Assembly (NCBI GenBank): GCA_027924585.1
Contig: BSBM01000636.1
Span: 2,310,001 to 2,374,000, forward strand
DNA length: 64,000 nucleotides
Source: Larix kaempferi
Lineage: Eukaryota > Streptophyta > Pinopsida > Pinales > Pinaceae
Direction of reading: 5' to 3'
The position numbers and the translations under genes were made by a program. The notes beneath the pieces were generated by a model, which ran no database searches, was not told the DNA's origin, and saw only the letters and a program-made list of their open reading frames with translations. Below, piece after piece: positions 1 through 11,230 of this stretch; position 1 is the first letter of the stretch, and the number at the start of each line of letters is the position of its first letter.

Positions 1-235
1 TTGTGGACGAAGAGGGGAAGCTGGAAGGAAGGGGGGGGCGTGGACGAATGGGGGAGGATGGATAGGCAAGGGGCGTGGATAGATTGGGGAGGATGTATAG
101 ACGGGGGGCATGGACGAGTGGGGGAGGATGGATGGAGGGGGGAGTATCGCCGGAGAGGGGGGGGCTGGATGGAAGGGAGGGGTCTAGATGGAAGCGAGGG
201 GGGGGGACTCATGGGAGAGGGTGGAAACATAGGAC
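1..235 (+). repeat. G-rich degenerate minisatellite coding Pro/Ser repeats on the minus strand
   Basis: The plus strand is a run of degenerate units of the type GGGGGAGGATGGATGG. Read on the minus strand these give HPSSP/SIHPP-type Pro-rich repeats in the last exon of ORF2 copy A. The same kind of tract lies at 48110-48350 in copy C. Many G runs could form G-quadruplexes; this is inference. Confidence 0.7.
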
Positions 236-1769
236 TAAAATGGGGACCTGTAGCTATTGGTGGAACCTACATATACATTTGTAATATCACAATTCAGTAA
301 ACAAACAATAAATTGAACCATAGTAAGTCGTAACAATTCAAATTAAAAGCGTGCTTTTTACTACACATTGTACCTGTGTATATGGTGATCTGTCAATCCC
401 TGACGGGGATGGTTGATCACCGTAGTCAGGGAACACCTGTGGACACCAAAATGCATGCATGTTATGAACATGTTAAACAAGTCATTATTTAGGCAATCAA
501 GATATTCAAAAACATTGTACGAAATAACAACGTGTATGCCATAAATATAAATACTTAAGTAATATAAATGACATAAGTAATAACAATATTGTGTGAGGTA
601 CAAAAAATACCTCCATGTGAGGTGCCACAATTTCATTTGTAGCTGCCATTGCTGCATCCAGGTTGGGAGATCCTACATTCTCCCATGTTGGTGTCTCAGC
701 TCTGAATAACTGTATATTGAAATAATACTTTAAGTCAAACAAAAATACTTTAAAAATAATTTACAAGTTATCAAGTGGTGATTGAAAACACATTAAAAAA
801 ATTGTTGACCTGATCCATATAACAACTCTCGATCGGGCCATGACAAGTGTGCCCACAATGGGGACAAAGATGTGGCATTGTCCCCGTCAAACTAGAATGC
901 CCAGCATGGATACCATTGGTCACAGGTCTATCCTGGCCCTTTCATGAAGGCCCTACACCTGGATCTCTATCAAGGTCACCCGAACTCTCCACTGTAGTCA
1001 CTACTACAAAGGAGGCATGTCTGACGAGTCCATGTGCAACATTCCTCATTGCCTCCTCGATATGATCAAGCTTGTGGGGTAACTGAGGTCACTGGGGAGA
1101 GGGGTTGGGGTTGCACCTAGGAGCTGGTGTCCCTCTCAGTGGGTTCCTCCTGGAAGTAGGTTGATCTTGGGCAAAGCCTCGCCCAACACCCTGGAAATCG
1201 GTTATGTCAAAATAGTTGACATGTAAACTGAGCATAAACTCAACCCACAGTTGCTGAAGGAAGTACTGTGGAACCTCCCTATTATTGCAAAGAGGTTTAT
1301 TGTACACCATGAAACACCTCTGCATCCAATTGTCCCTCCATGGTTGGTAATGACACCAATCCATGCAAACACGTGGCTTTCTAGTGTTGTGTGGTTGTTG
1401 TGTTCTTCGATCGGTGAACACACTATATAATTGGGCCTTTGTAATATTCAAATCTTTTATTGCTTCCTTGGAAATGCCCGTGGAGTAATACTCCCACATC
1501 CTAGCCCTATATTTAGTCATGTCGGTTAATTGGCGATGTGCATGGATGAGGGAGTCAATTGAGCTCTCAATTTACATGGAAAGAGACACTCGAGATCATT
1601 CCCCTGTGTTTCTTAGTTCTTGAGTGTGCACTCTCATTTCATTTACATAATGTTTAAGGTCATCTTGTTCAACATTTGGTTGGGGGTTTTGGTTTTCTTC
1701 GGCATTGGGTCCAAGGTTTGGGTTTTCTTGTGTTCCACCGAAATCCAGGTTAATATTTTGTTCACTCAT
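1..1769 (-). pseudogene. ORF2 copy A of a two-gene DNA transposon (degenerate, runs off the left edge)
   Basis: Function unknown. On the minus strand the product appears to start near 1769 (MSEQNINLDFGG...), runs through an open stretch at 1520-1089 and then, with stops, to a GT donor at 809. Small exons follow at 701-611 (91 bp), 436-374 (63 bp, product starting VFPDYGDQPSPSG) and 266 to the window edge (Pro/Ser-rich, HPSSP-like repeats). Exon edges are inferred from AG/GT sites and from the matching exons at 48530-48592 and 48767-48857. The stretch VEFMLSLHVNYF...GVGRGF aligns with AEFVLDMHPDYT...GAGRGH in the copy at 33934-34811. A stop just after 1089 and frame breaks near 1520-1600 make it a pseudogene. 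It could be a host-derived gene captured by the transposon. Confidence 0.55.
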
Positions 1770-2039
1770 TGTCTTAGTTTACAATCTGCAATTGATAATT
1801 GGTCCATATTTTAAAAATTTGGGAATTATTAACAATTTAATAAACAAAAAAAATCAAAAAATTGACACAATGAATGAATAAAATGACAAAAAAAATTCGA
1901 AATTACCTATCCAATCGACATGTTGATGAGTTGATGGATCAAATTGATGGGTTTTGGAGTGCAAATGGCCTCTTATGGTGGCTTTTTTCATGCACACATG
2001 GAGGTGAAAGTCGCGCTCGGCTCCAATGACAAGAATGGG

Positions 2040-2175
2040 GAATTTGGGTCTGTTTTTTTTTAACAGTAGCGCATGCGCACCCCTAAGCACGCACACGCCA
2101 AGAACGTGCATGTGCCTTGGTTCGGTACCGAACCTAGCAGCACATGCGCACTGCCTTAGGTGCATGCGCGTAATT
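2040..2175. repeat. Cluster of GC-rich palindromes, probable end of the transposon carrying ORF2 copy A
   Basis: Within 110 bp there are GCGCATGCGC (2069-2078), GCACGCACACGC, CGTGCATGTGC, the perfect 16-bp palindrome GGTTCGGTACCGAACC (2119-2134), GCACATGCGCA (2140-2150) and GTGCATGCGCG (2160-2170). The position relative to ORF2 matches that of the CCTCGATCGAGG cluster at 39096-39283 in the other element: upstream of the ORF2 start, preceded by a T-rich run. I infer that it is a transposon terminus. Confidence 0.45.
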
Positions 2176-2239
2176 GCTTTATTCCCACTAGTGCGTCCCT
2201 AGTGCAACGGTTTTGGGGAGCAACTTTGTGCGCCCGCCC

Positions 2240-2461
2240 ATAACCATTATCTTTATATCTCCTTGTGATTCCATAAGGTCTAATATTCTTCACATTCAAC
2301 ATTATATACTTCCCCTTGATGTAACTATTTTTACTAAAATCAACCATTACCAATTCCCCTACTTTAAATCCTTTATATCTTCTCCTCATGTCTGCACACC
2401 TCTTATATTTTGCTTTTCCTTCCCTTAAATTCTCATCAACTTCCACACACAAATATTTCAT
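2240..2461 (-). pseudogene. Ty3/Gypsy integrase C-terminal fragment
   Basis: The minus-strand translation contains NLREGKAKYKRCADMRRRYK followed by FKVGELVMVDFSKNSY and GKYIMLNVKNIRPYGI. This is the pattern of the integrase C-terminal domain of Gypsy elements (AADxxRR, F.VGD.VMV.LRK.R, GTY.KL, GPY). Nothing else of the element is seen next to it. The upstream part is repeated at about 2753-2915, with plastid-derived DNA lying between the two copies. Confidence 0.6.
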
Positions 2462-2507
2462 CTACTCAACAAAAAATATATATCATCACTTCTATGCATA
2501 TCGACAA

Positions 2508-2707
2508 GGAAAGAAATTGGATTTCTATCGAACGATCCAGGACGTAATCCTGGATGTAAAGAATAGTGAAAAAAGTCTCTAGGTTAATTGGTCTTTTCTG
2601 TAGAAAGATTCAGAGTTTTCGTTTTCAGGATCAATAGTGACCGAACGGAGAGAGAGGGATTCGAACCCTCGGTACATATTATCCATACTATGGATTAGCA
2701 ATCCGCC
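2508..2707 (-). other. Plastid-derived insertion (NUPT): trnS-GCU plus adjacent spacer
   Basis: From about 2508 the sequence matches, as I remember it, the plastid spacer between psbI and trnS-GCU, including the inverted pair CCAGGACGTAATCCTGG and a stretch around AAGATTCAGAGTTTTCGTTT. It runs directly into the 3' half of trnS-GCU. The similarity stops in the anticodon stem, so the insertion is about 200 bp and truncated. Confidence 0.75.
2646..2707 (-). pseudogene. trnS-GCU: Truncated plastid-type tRNA-Ser (GCU)
   Basis: On the minus strand the T arm (GAGGGTTCGAATCCCTC), the acceptor 3' strand and the anticodon loop (TTGCTAA, anticodon GCT) are intact. The variable arm is changed. The D arm and the 5' acceptor strand are missing beyond 2707, so it cannot fold as a full tRNA. 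Confidence 0.8.
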
Positions 2708-2752
2708 TCTTATCTATGATAGTTTGGATTACATGTATAATAATTTTACACT

Positions 2753-2915
2753 ACTTTGACACTACTAAAGTGAACCATTCCTTTTTATGTCTTCTTCTCA
2801 TATCTGCAAATCTCTTATATTTTGCTTGAATTATCATCAACTTCCAAACACAAATATATTGTACACTCAACAAAAAATTATACATCATCATTGCTCTGCA
2901 TACCAATATGGAAAT
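2753..2915 (-). repeat. Second copy of the integrase-derived sequence flanking the plastid insertion
   Basis: The block resembles about 2340-2510: both carry the CTTCTCATGTCTGCA-like, CTCTTATATTTTGCTT and CATCAACTTCCA segments and then ACTCAACAAAAAAT and CATCATC. The pair brackets the plastid insertion as direct repeats. It has no coding capacity of its own. Confidence 0.6.
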
Positions 2916-4990
2916 CAACTAGATCTATGACTTTCTTCAAATTACAAACATAATAAGGTGGTAACTTTATAGACATTGCTAAGATACGAGGTTCCATTAG
3001 AATTTTTTGCATTCCATTTTATGCAAATTGGAAAGAAAAACATAATATCCTTCTTTCATATTGTTTTCGGCTCATTTGTGTCTCCTTGTGTCCATTTTGT
3101 GTCTTTTTTTATGAATTATAGATATCCTTTGTGTCTAGTTTGTGTCCTGCGTTTGAGTAATTTTGCATCCCTAAGCATCCACATTTACATCATTTTCTCT
3201 TATTCTGTGTCTTACTTGACTTTCATTTGCATACAATCATTTTTCCTTTTGCAACAACTCCCGATACAAATCTCTTGATCATGCGAACTCCAAATTTAGG
3301 AGAAGTGAGATCCCAACTAGCCCAACTACCCTCCCATTGCCACTAAACCAACCCAGACACTAATGTCTAGGATTCCCAAATACTCCAAAAAAGGTGGATC
3401 CACCTACCTTGAATAGGTAGGGGGAAGAGATGATGTCACATATACCAAAAACCCCACAGACCTTACGGCCAATATGTTGTGCTGAAAGTACCCTATACTG
3501 AAAAAGAACTTGCCACAACATTGATACCTTTAAAGATCTCACCACGCACTTGGCTGCCAAAATACACCTAAGGTGCAACATCAATTGAGCCAAATCCCCA
3601 TTCACTCTTGGGAATAGTGCAGACATATAGGAATATTGCAAACATCCCATGCAACTTGCATGAATCCTAGGCCTCTTTGCATCAAAGAAGCATAGGCCTT
3701 TTGTAATAGTGCTGGTGCTGGTTTTCAATACATTTTTTACCATCCTTGGCTTTGAATGTCGCAAGAACAGGGTTTTCATCTCCTGCATCAACACAACTGC
3801 CAACACCTTTACTCAAGAATATCAATGGAATACCATTTTCATAGGCTCTCTCTTCATTTTACATAGAATAGGTTTGGGAGGTGGACATAGAACAATCACA
3901 CAACATATGTAGCCTTGGACCTATGTCCACAACACACTTGCACATGGAACACTTTACATTACAAATATGACATGTGTCATGCTAACATTTATCCAACCCC
4001 AACTTAGCGCACCCTCAAACCATTATGTCCCTTGGACTCAACACCCTGGTCTAAGAGGGTGCAGTATCCAACAAATTAGCCCTACACTCTCTTTTACATG
4101 GTGTGTTATTCTCCGAGCCCCCTTATGTAAGGTCCTATGTTTCTAGCCATGCTCCAAATGTCCTCTTATGCGCAATGCCCCTCGGTTAAGTATGCTACTC
4201 CATCTAGGCATATTTAAGTCTTGTATACAAACTAAAAGATGTATGTATTAGGAATAAGTGCCTTTCTCCAAGTCTCTAGCAATCATGCTTCTAGGCAGAT
4301 GCGTCTCCTAGTATAGCAGTCAACTCCTAGTCATAATACTAAGGTTTCTCTGTACATCGGTATCTTTTGGAGTGAAAATTTATTTCTTATGTTTATGATA
4401 CATGTCTTCTTAATTAAGTCAAGATATGCATGTTCTCTTTATAAAGTCAAAATATTGATCTATTTTCCTAGTAATCATGTTCTTTCTTATTCATGTAATT
4501 TGTAAATAAAAACGAATGTCATTTTCAAATCAACAAATTCAAAAAACAATCTTTATGAAAAATGAAAAATGTTCATCTTTTATTGGCTAGATTGTGATAT
4601 AATTTCCCTAAAAGCATACACCTTTTTCTAGTTACTTGTTCTTCCTTTGACACATTCATGTTTCCAGGTCAAAGGAGATCTTTCTCTTGTTGCATCGACC
4701 ACTTGCAAAGATAGAAAACACAAGCAAGTTATGCTCTATTCTACGGATCTTGTTCTATAGACACATTTTCCATTGCTAAAATGGAAATGAAAATAAGAAA
4801 CTGTTGCAATGAAACCTTCCACGATAGATCATGCGATTTTGTAGTCAATGGTCTTCATGTGCAGAAAATTGATTACGCCATGGCTAGACATAGACTTTTC
4901 AGGTTAAAATATTTTTATTACCATCCAGGAGTTGTTTGTTTGATGCACTTGCAGTGCTACTACATTTTCGATATTCATCAATTGAAATTA
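2916..4990. other. No recognised gene
   Basis: AT-rich sequence. The longest open stretch is a 148-codon minus-strand ORF at 3806-3360 with no motif I recognise. The rest has no convincing coding signal. Confidence 0.4.
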
Positions 4991-5050
4991 GAGAATGGAT
5001 AGTAAATCATTTCAGGACATGTTTAAGTCGCAAATATCCAGAGGCATTGC

Positions 5051-6031
5051 ATTTAATGAAGACATAAATCAGTAGTTGTTTTTTTACAAGAGTTTCATGG
5101 TGTCAATGATTCAGATGCATATCTTCATCAAATGCTTCTTTCCGCTGCATATTTGCACACTTCTTCAGAGTCTGGTCTATGGGGTGATGTCTTTTGTGTC
5201 AAATGGTTTTCAAAGTGGGTTGCATGTCTCGGTCTCGGTTTGGTCATTTGAAAAAGGACAAAGATACCTTTATTTCAAAGGAAATTATGGTAAGCATGGA
5301 CTTGATATTTTATTCCATGACCAAGTAACATGTTCTGGACATTTTTAGCCATTTCTGTCATATAGAACAGAATAGGCCATTCCACATATTCAAATTGCAC
5401 GACCCACATGTCCGTTAGCAAACAATGATCAATATGTACAAATAGACATGGCATCAATGAGTAAGATTTTTTCAAACAACATATCTTCCCACTCTACATG
5501 GTTTTCATTGACTGCCATGAATCATTGTTCGAGTCAATTTGCAACATGATGCCGAATTTTGATGCCCTTTCTTTTTTGCACAAAGCAATTTCACAAACAT
5601 TTTTCAATCACTACAATGCAAATGATATTAGAGCAGTTAGTTGCTTCAAAAAACATATGCATCATAAACGCATTATGGAGGAGCAATGTATTGCCAACCC
5701 ATAAGCATTTGTTATAAACTTGTCAATGGCATGTAGAGAAGGAAGACTCCAAGGAAATGGATTTGCGTTGCAATGGAAAACTAAATTTTTCAATATCAAC
5801 ATAGACATTTGGAGCATGCAAACAAAGAAATTTGCACAAAGATTCCAGCCAACTAATGGCTCTACAAATACAATCTTTCTAATGCATTTTTCTATGACAA
5901 TTCACATGTGCACTTTTGGCGATTGCTTAAAGACCAAGAGACAATTCCATTCCATGCAACTAGATATAGACATTGATACATGTGGCCAAGCAAAGAACAT
6001 TCGCTTAGTTGACATCTTTGAAGATCTATAG
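5051..6031 (+). pseudogene. Broken unidentified ORF, weakly OTU-like
   Basis: Two or more frames on the plus strand carry protein-like sequence. One part reads SGLWGDVFCVKWFSKWV, followed after a frame change by VWSFEKGQRYLYFK, LDILFHDQ and a GHF end. That pattern (WGD, hydrophobic strand, I.VWS, Y..F, HD..GHFE) is reminiscent of OTU-type cysteine proteases, but the catalytic Asp-x-x-Cys segment is not visible. Downstream open stretches (5498-5704 and 5720-6031) are in frame-like succession and may belong to the same relic. There are stops at 5349 and 5702. It could equally be part of an unrecognised transposon. It abuts the LRX pseudogene on the opposite strand. Confidence 0.3.
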
Positions 6032-6061
6032 AGATATATACAAAATGTGCAAGACTGGGAG

Positions 6062-6800
6062 GCTTTATGGGAAAAGGTTTGAAGTGAAGAGGGTGGTGGT
6101 GGTGGTGGTGAATGTGGTGTAGGATATGCAGCGGGAGGGAAAATATGTATAGGAGATATCCCTTCCTGAGGTGATGGTGCTGGCAAAATGAGAATTGCAG
6201 GAGGCGATGGAGGTGTTGGAGGTAGCAGAATTTGAGGTGGAGATGGAGGTAGTTGCGCAGGAGATTGCGTAAATGACACTGCTGGTGATGGATGTGTTGG
6301 GGGGTGGCAATGTAGGCCTAGGAGTAACAAACAATTGGATTACACATAAACAAAGAAAAAAAATAGATAACAAGAAAGGAACGAACCACATTGACAAAAG
6401 AATGTTGAGTAGGCCTACCGAGAAAGTTATCCCGGTCATTGAACATAACTCCTCTGGTTGGCAGAGCAAGGAAATTGGGCGCCTTGCTGGTGAAGAAGTT
6501 GAAGGAATATGTGAAGTTCATCAGGCTGGAAAGCGTGCAGCCGGTGCAAGGAATCTAACTAGAAAACATGTTGTGTGCAACGTCTAGCTGCTCTAAGCTC
6601 ACCATTCCCCCAATGCTTTTGGGCAGAGAATCAATGAACTTATTGAAGCTTACATCAAAGACCGTCAGGTTCTTGAGCTTCCAATTTCAGGAGGTGGGAA
6701 AGCCGTGAGATTGTTGTTGAGTAAGATGATCTCGTTCAGATTCTCGGCCATCTTGCCAAGGCTGGAAGGCATGAGTGTTTCCAGCGGGACATTAATGGAC
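6062..6800 (-). pseudogene. Leucine-rich repeat extensin-like (LRX) pseudogene fragment
   Basis: LRX proteins are plant cell-wall proteins with an N-terminal leucine-rich repeat domain, a Cys-rich hinge and a Pro-rich extensin tail. On the minus strand, from about 6790 down, I see MPSSLGKMAENLNEIILLNN, then after a one-base frame change LKNLTVFDVSFNKFIDSLPK, and SIGGMVSLEQLDVAHNM. At 6521-6400 follow NFTYSFNFFTSKAPNFLALP and DRDNFLGRPTQ, the LRX hinge region with its usual Cys residues lost. From about 6330 to 6062 the frame is Pro/Ser/Thr-rich (PPSPP, PPPPPPSS). The order and wording fit LRX closely. The first LRRs, signal peptide and long Ser-Pro4 tail are absent. It is a truncated, frameshifted relic. 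Confidence 0.8.
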
Positions 6801-9518
6801 CTTGGGACTCTGAAAAACATACAACCTGCCTTCCGTATATCTGTATATCCATCTTATCCATGCTTTTGATTCATCGTCGACTACAAACAAGTGCGATGTT
6901 ACGAAGCATTATAAGGAACAACCAAAACGCCCCGAGTCGCTGGAATCCAACAAATCAAGAATTTCCCAAACTGCAATTCCCGTTGCTTAAATCATGATTT
7001 CGATGATTGGGGTAGTTTTAAAATCACACATTTAGTCTAAGACCACTCATCCTGATTGCTGAAATCGCAGCATTGCTGAAATTATAATTTTTAGACAATA
7101 TTTATACCGAAATTGGTTAAAACGCCACCGGAAAAAGGGGTGTTTTAGTTTGTTTTTATACTACGCGCGATGTTACTTCACTCCATAAATTTAACTTTAA
7201 TAGCATGAAAGAACCATGAATAGAAGAAGAAAAAGTCAACAATGCTTCCAGGCACATACACGTGGCAGATTTGGATTCGCTCGAACGACGAGGAATCTAC
7301 TACAATGTTTAGGGGATATATTTTCTCACTGAAAGAACGCCTTCGACATACTGACGGTAAAATGAGGAAGAGAGTGATTTCATATTATAATAAACAGAAT
7401 GAAGTGATATTATATTTTTATAGTTTTATGAATTAAATTTAATTAAATAAAAAAAAAGATTTATATTGTTTTATCCTTATTATATTTATTTTTTTATAAA
7501 TTATGAGATCAAATCATGCAATTAGTAGTGGTGTATGAATGTAAATTTATTTTAACTCATAGTTTGAAACTTCGAAACTGAAAATTTTGATTTTTTTGTA
7601 TGATTTTGAAAATACCCGACAACAATTTTAAAATTTTTGGTTACAAGTGTTAAATTCTGAAAATTTGGGTGCCCCAAAGGTTTTTGATGGTGTTGAATCC
7701 ATTTATACCATTAAAATCACCATTAAAACATGGTTAAATTCAGAGTTTGCAAAATAAAAAACGTCCACAAATCGACGCCATAATTAAATTAAATCATCCA
7801 ATATTTAAACTACTTAGTATTTTAAACTTGAATTTATCAAACATTATATAATTCACTCTACTTCATTTTGAATTCTCTCCAAGAGAAAAATTAAAACATC
7901 TCCAAAATTCAAACCTAAGATCGATATAGCTAACAAAACACATTATTAAAATTATTATCATTGAACAACGTCTTTATTAAATTATGAGTACATAAATATA
8001 GATGGTAAAATGAACCTTTATGACCATATTGTTGTGATTACAAATTAAACAAGAGTTGTTGGAACCCTTTAGGAAACTACCAATGATGGTTCAAAATGGT
8101 TAGACCACTTTGATTTCTCCATGCACAAGCATTCTTTCAATCTTTTCTGCATGAACCATTGTTTCTTTTCTCCCTTTATTTCTATAATTCATGTATCTAA
8201 ATATAGTTTGCAATTTTCATGCTTCTTGCAGAGCAAAACAAATACCAACCACATCATGCACTATTATGGAACTTTCTTCACCATCACATTCAAATGTATT
8301 TGAAGACGGTGTGGTTTCCTTGTATGGACCAGCATGCAACAGGATTCAAATTCACCAAACAAAATAGAGTTGGCACATGCTGATCTTATAGACAAAGACG
8401 GTCAGTTAACAGTGATAGTTAACATGAACAACACCCTTGTCTCACGTTTCATGAAATATTTCACCCTGGAAGTAGTGTGCGGATCTCAAATTTCATAACT
8501 AGAAACAAAGGGGTTTATGATAGAGCAGATGCAAAACATTGCATTGTTATGCACCAACAGACTACCGTGGAAACAATTCCATAGGTTTTCCAGCAACATA
8601 AATTGGCACCAAATACAACAATACATGCTTTGTCAATCTCAACTAATGCTTACTCTATTGGTTCTATTGCAGCACTTGTTATTTCATGTGAACAAGACAA
8701 CATGAAATATGAGATCTGTGTTAAAGATGGGGAAAAGATACAAGATACTGCAATGGTATGTTTCCATTTTATATCATAGCTACTATGCATCTCTATTGCA
8801 CTCGGGAATTGGAAAGTGCATTTTTCTCTCCCAATCCTCTTACTAACAACCAACAACAAATTTCATTCCATTGCAGTTGCAATTTCCTGACAACTAAAAG
8901 AACCTTTTCTTCAAGATACAACAAGAATTAGTATCGGAGGTTCCACCCATGTACCTGTTCAAGAACATTGTTAGAAATGGTGCGACAGGTTCCCATCTCC
9001 TATGTGTTTCTCAAGCAACATTTGTTGATGTGTTGGATGATGACTATGCAAAGGAACACTTGCTTGCCCTCATGCAATCAAAGACCAAGGCAAGTGCAGA
9101 TTCTCTTCCTTTAGATTGCTTTAAAATAGATTCGAATATTTTAGATTACTTTAAAATAGATTTTAATAATGCTTTGGATATATTATCCATATAGACAACT
9201 ATATATATGGCTACATCCATTGATTGTGTCTGTTTCCATATCTAAGATTCTATAGCATAGTTGAAAACATGTGTTCTTGTAGATTTGTAGCTATCCTTCT
9301 AGGTTTTTGCTTCATTGAAAGGTAGTATAGTGACTGCTTTGAGATGGATCTAGGAATGCGTGTGGCTCAGGAGCCATGTCTTCATCACAAATTCAAACTG
9401 GAAAATATGTCCTCTATAATACTTTTATGTTTTATGATCTGGTATTTAACTATCAATAAAGCAGAAAATTTATATTGGAAAATATGCTCTGTAAATATTG
9501 ATCATCTAAGTTGAAATA
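6801..9518. other. No recognised gene
   Basis: AT-rich DNA with short open stretches only, the longest about 80 codons at 8949-9194 (plus), without a motif I recognise. There are no clear repeats. Confidence 0.4.
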
Positions 9519-9783
9519 TGAATCCATAAACCATCACGGACTCTCAGCCAGGAAATCTATAAAGTGAAAAAACTAGAATCTTTTTTTATGATAAATGTTT
9601 CATGCATAAAAGCACAAACATAATGCCTCTACAATCGTCCAAGAGAGCTTTAATTTTGTCCAAAGATTGTGTATTCATTCAATCTTGTTGAATTGACCTT
9701 GAATGCCTCTTTGTTTAGGGTAGGAACATGAGTTCACAATAAAAAACATAAATCTGTGTGTCCTCTAAGCAAATGGCATTGCC
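9519..9783 (+). repeat. Dispersed repeat, uninterrupted copy
   Basis: About 265 bp, starting at ATCCATAAACCATCACGGA and ending at ATGGCATTGCC. A second copy is split in two at 12868-12921 and 17446-17657 by the solo LTR. This copy shows what the empty insertion site looked like: a run of A at about 9570-9577. Confidence 0.75.
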
Positions 9784-10699
9784 TCATGCATGCATTCAGG
9801 GTAGGTTAGTAAGCCTAATTTCAACAAAAAAAGTTTAGCTTGTGCCTCTGGATTGGCTCTTGAAAAATTCCACTGATACTTATTTCTTGGCTTCCTGATG
9901 CATGCTTGAGCTTAGCATCACAGACAACTAGATCATCTCTTCTATGGACAACTTCTGATTTCGTAGAAGGGAAATTCTGATTGTTTTTCCTATGGACAAT
10001 GGAGTCATGGGCATTGTTCTTTTTAGAAGTTATCTGATAAACAAATCAACTCTTTGCTTCTTAAGCCCAATGCAATTTACATATTCAATCAATTTGATCA
10101 AGTTCTCATCAAGCATAGATGATTGTCATGCATTTCCTCAAAAAAAAATTCTTTGTCGTTCTCAGAAAAATAGATAAAGTAATCTCAGACCTTTGTACCA
10201 CTAAAACCAAATTAATAAAGTAACCTACGTGTCTCTGAGTATCAGAAATATGAAATGAGAAATGACAATAAATGTGTTTCCATAAGCAAGTACAGCAAGG
10301 GTCCAGAAGTATAAAAAACATTGGGTTAGTCTACCTAGGAAACCACATGAAATGAGGAAACACTAGGAAATGGTTTCCAAAAGCGGAACAATTTTTTTCA
10401 AACAAAATCTGTCTAGAAATCCTGCTATAATGTTCTTTTGTTAGCTGGTGTGCTTTTCTCTTTTGAAAAAATAGATCTTAGAAGAGGCCTTTTTCCAATG
10501 TGAGTGGATTTTATTTTACATGTTAGGCTTAGTAGGCACTTTTAGGGGTTTTGTAGGATCTCCTTCTTTTATTTTCTTTCTTTTGAGCTTTAAAAAAAAG
10601 CAAAAAATTGGTGGAAATTTTCAACAGTTTCTGGAAACAACCAGACGTTTCCAAAAATCACGGGAAATGCTACTTGCAGTTTCCAAAACAGTTTATGTT

Positions 10700-11230
10700 T
10701 CTTGGAAATGTTTAACGAACCGAAAATGGGTTTCTAGCCTGCTTTAATGGTTTGTGTGATCCACTGTTGTGAACCGATTTCATATGAATCTGGTGTAGAC
10801 CTCCCAAGCCATAGTGATCGTGTGGCCAGAGAAGACCTCCCAAGCCAAGTTTTAGACAACTAGAAACATTTCACAAACCAAAAATGGGTTTCTAGACTGC
10901 TATATAGGGTTTATGCTTGTGGGATCCACTTTTTTTAACCCATTTCATATAAAAGGGAGCACATCACACTCATATGAGGCTGGTGCAGACCTTCCAAGCC
11001 ACGGTGTTCTTGTGGACAGTGTGGACCTCACAAGCCGCTGTGATCTTCTGTGGCCAGTGAAGACCTGCCAAGCCATAGTGAGAATGTGGTTGTGTAGTAA
11101 GCAGGGATTTTTGTTCTGTGGGTGTCTAGTAAGCATGGAGTTGTGTTCTGTGGGTGTCTAGTAAGCATGGGGTTGTGTTTGGGCCATAATCTTAAGCATG
11201 GAGTTGTGTTTGTTCCATAAGCTTTAGCAG
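10700..11230. repeat. Short tandem duplications (about 158, 35 and 32 bp)
   Basis: AAAATGGGTTTCTAG occurs at about 10723 and 10881, each followed by a GGATCCACT or GATCCACT segment and CATTTCATAT, so a unit of about 158 bp is duplicated. Within and after it, ACCTCCCAAGCCATAGTGA-like units of about 35 bp and GTGTCTAGTAAGCATGG-like units of about 32 bp recur. It looks non-coding. Confidence 0.6.

Noticed and set aside
830-850. CTCGATCGGGCC near 830 and 48990 as possible transposon ends
   Set aside because: They lie inside the coding part of ORF2 copies A and C at homologous positions, so the resemblance to CCTCGATCGAGG is coincidental.
847-1065. Plus-strand ORF of 72 codons
   Set aside because: Lies opposite the minus-strand ORF2 copy A, whose exon pattern is supported by a second copy. 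It is a shadow frame.
3360-3806. 148-codon minus-strand ORF as a gene
   Set aside because: No recognisable motif, no neighbouring exons and no repeat copy. It may be chance, so it is noted only within the gene-free stretch.
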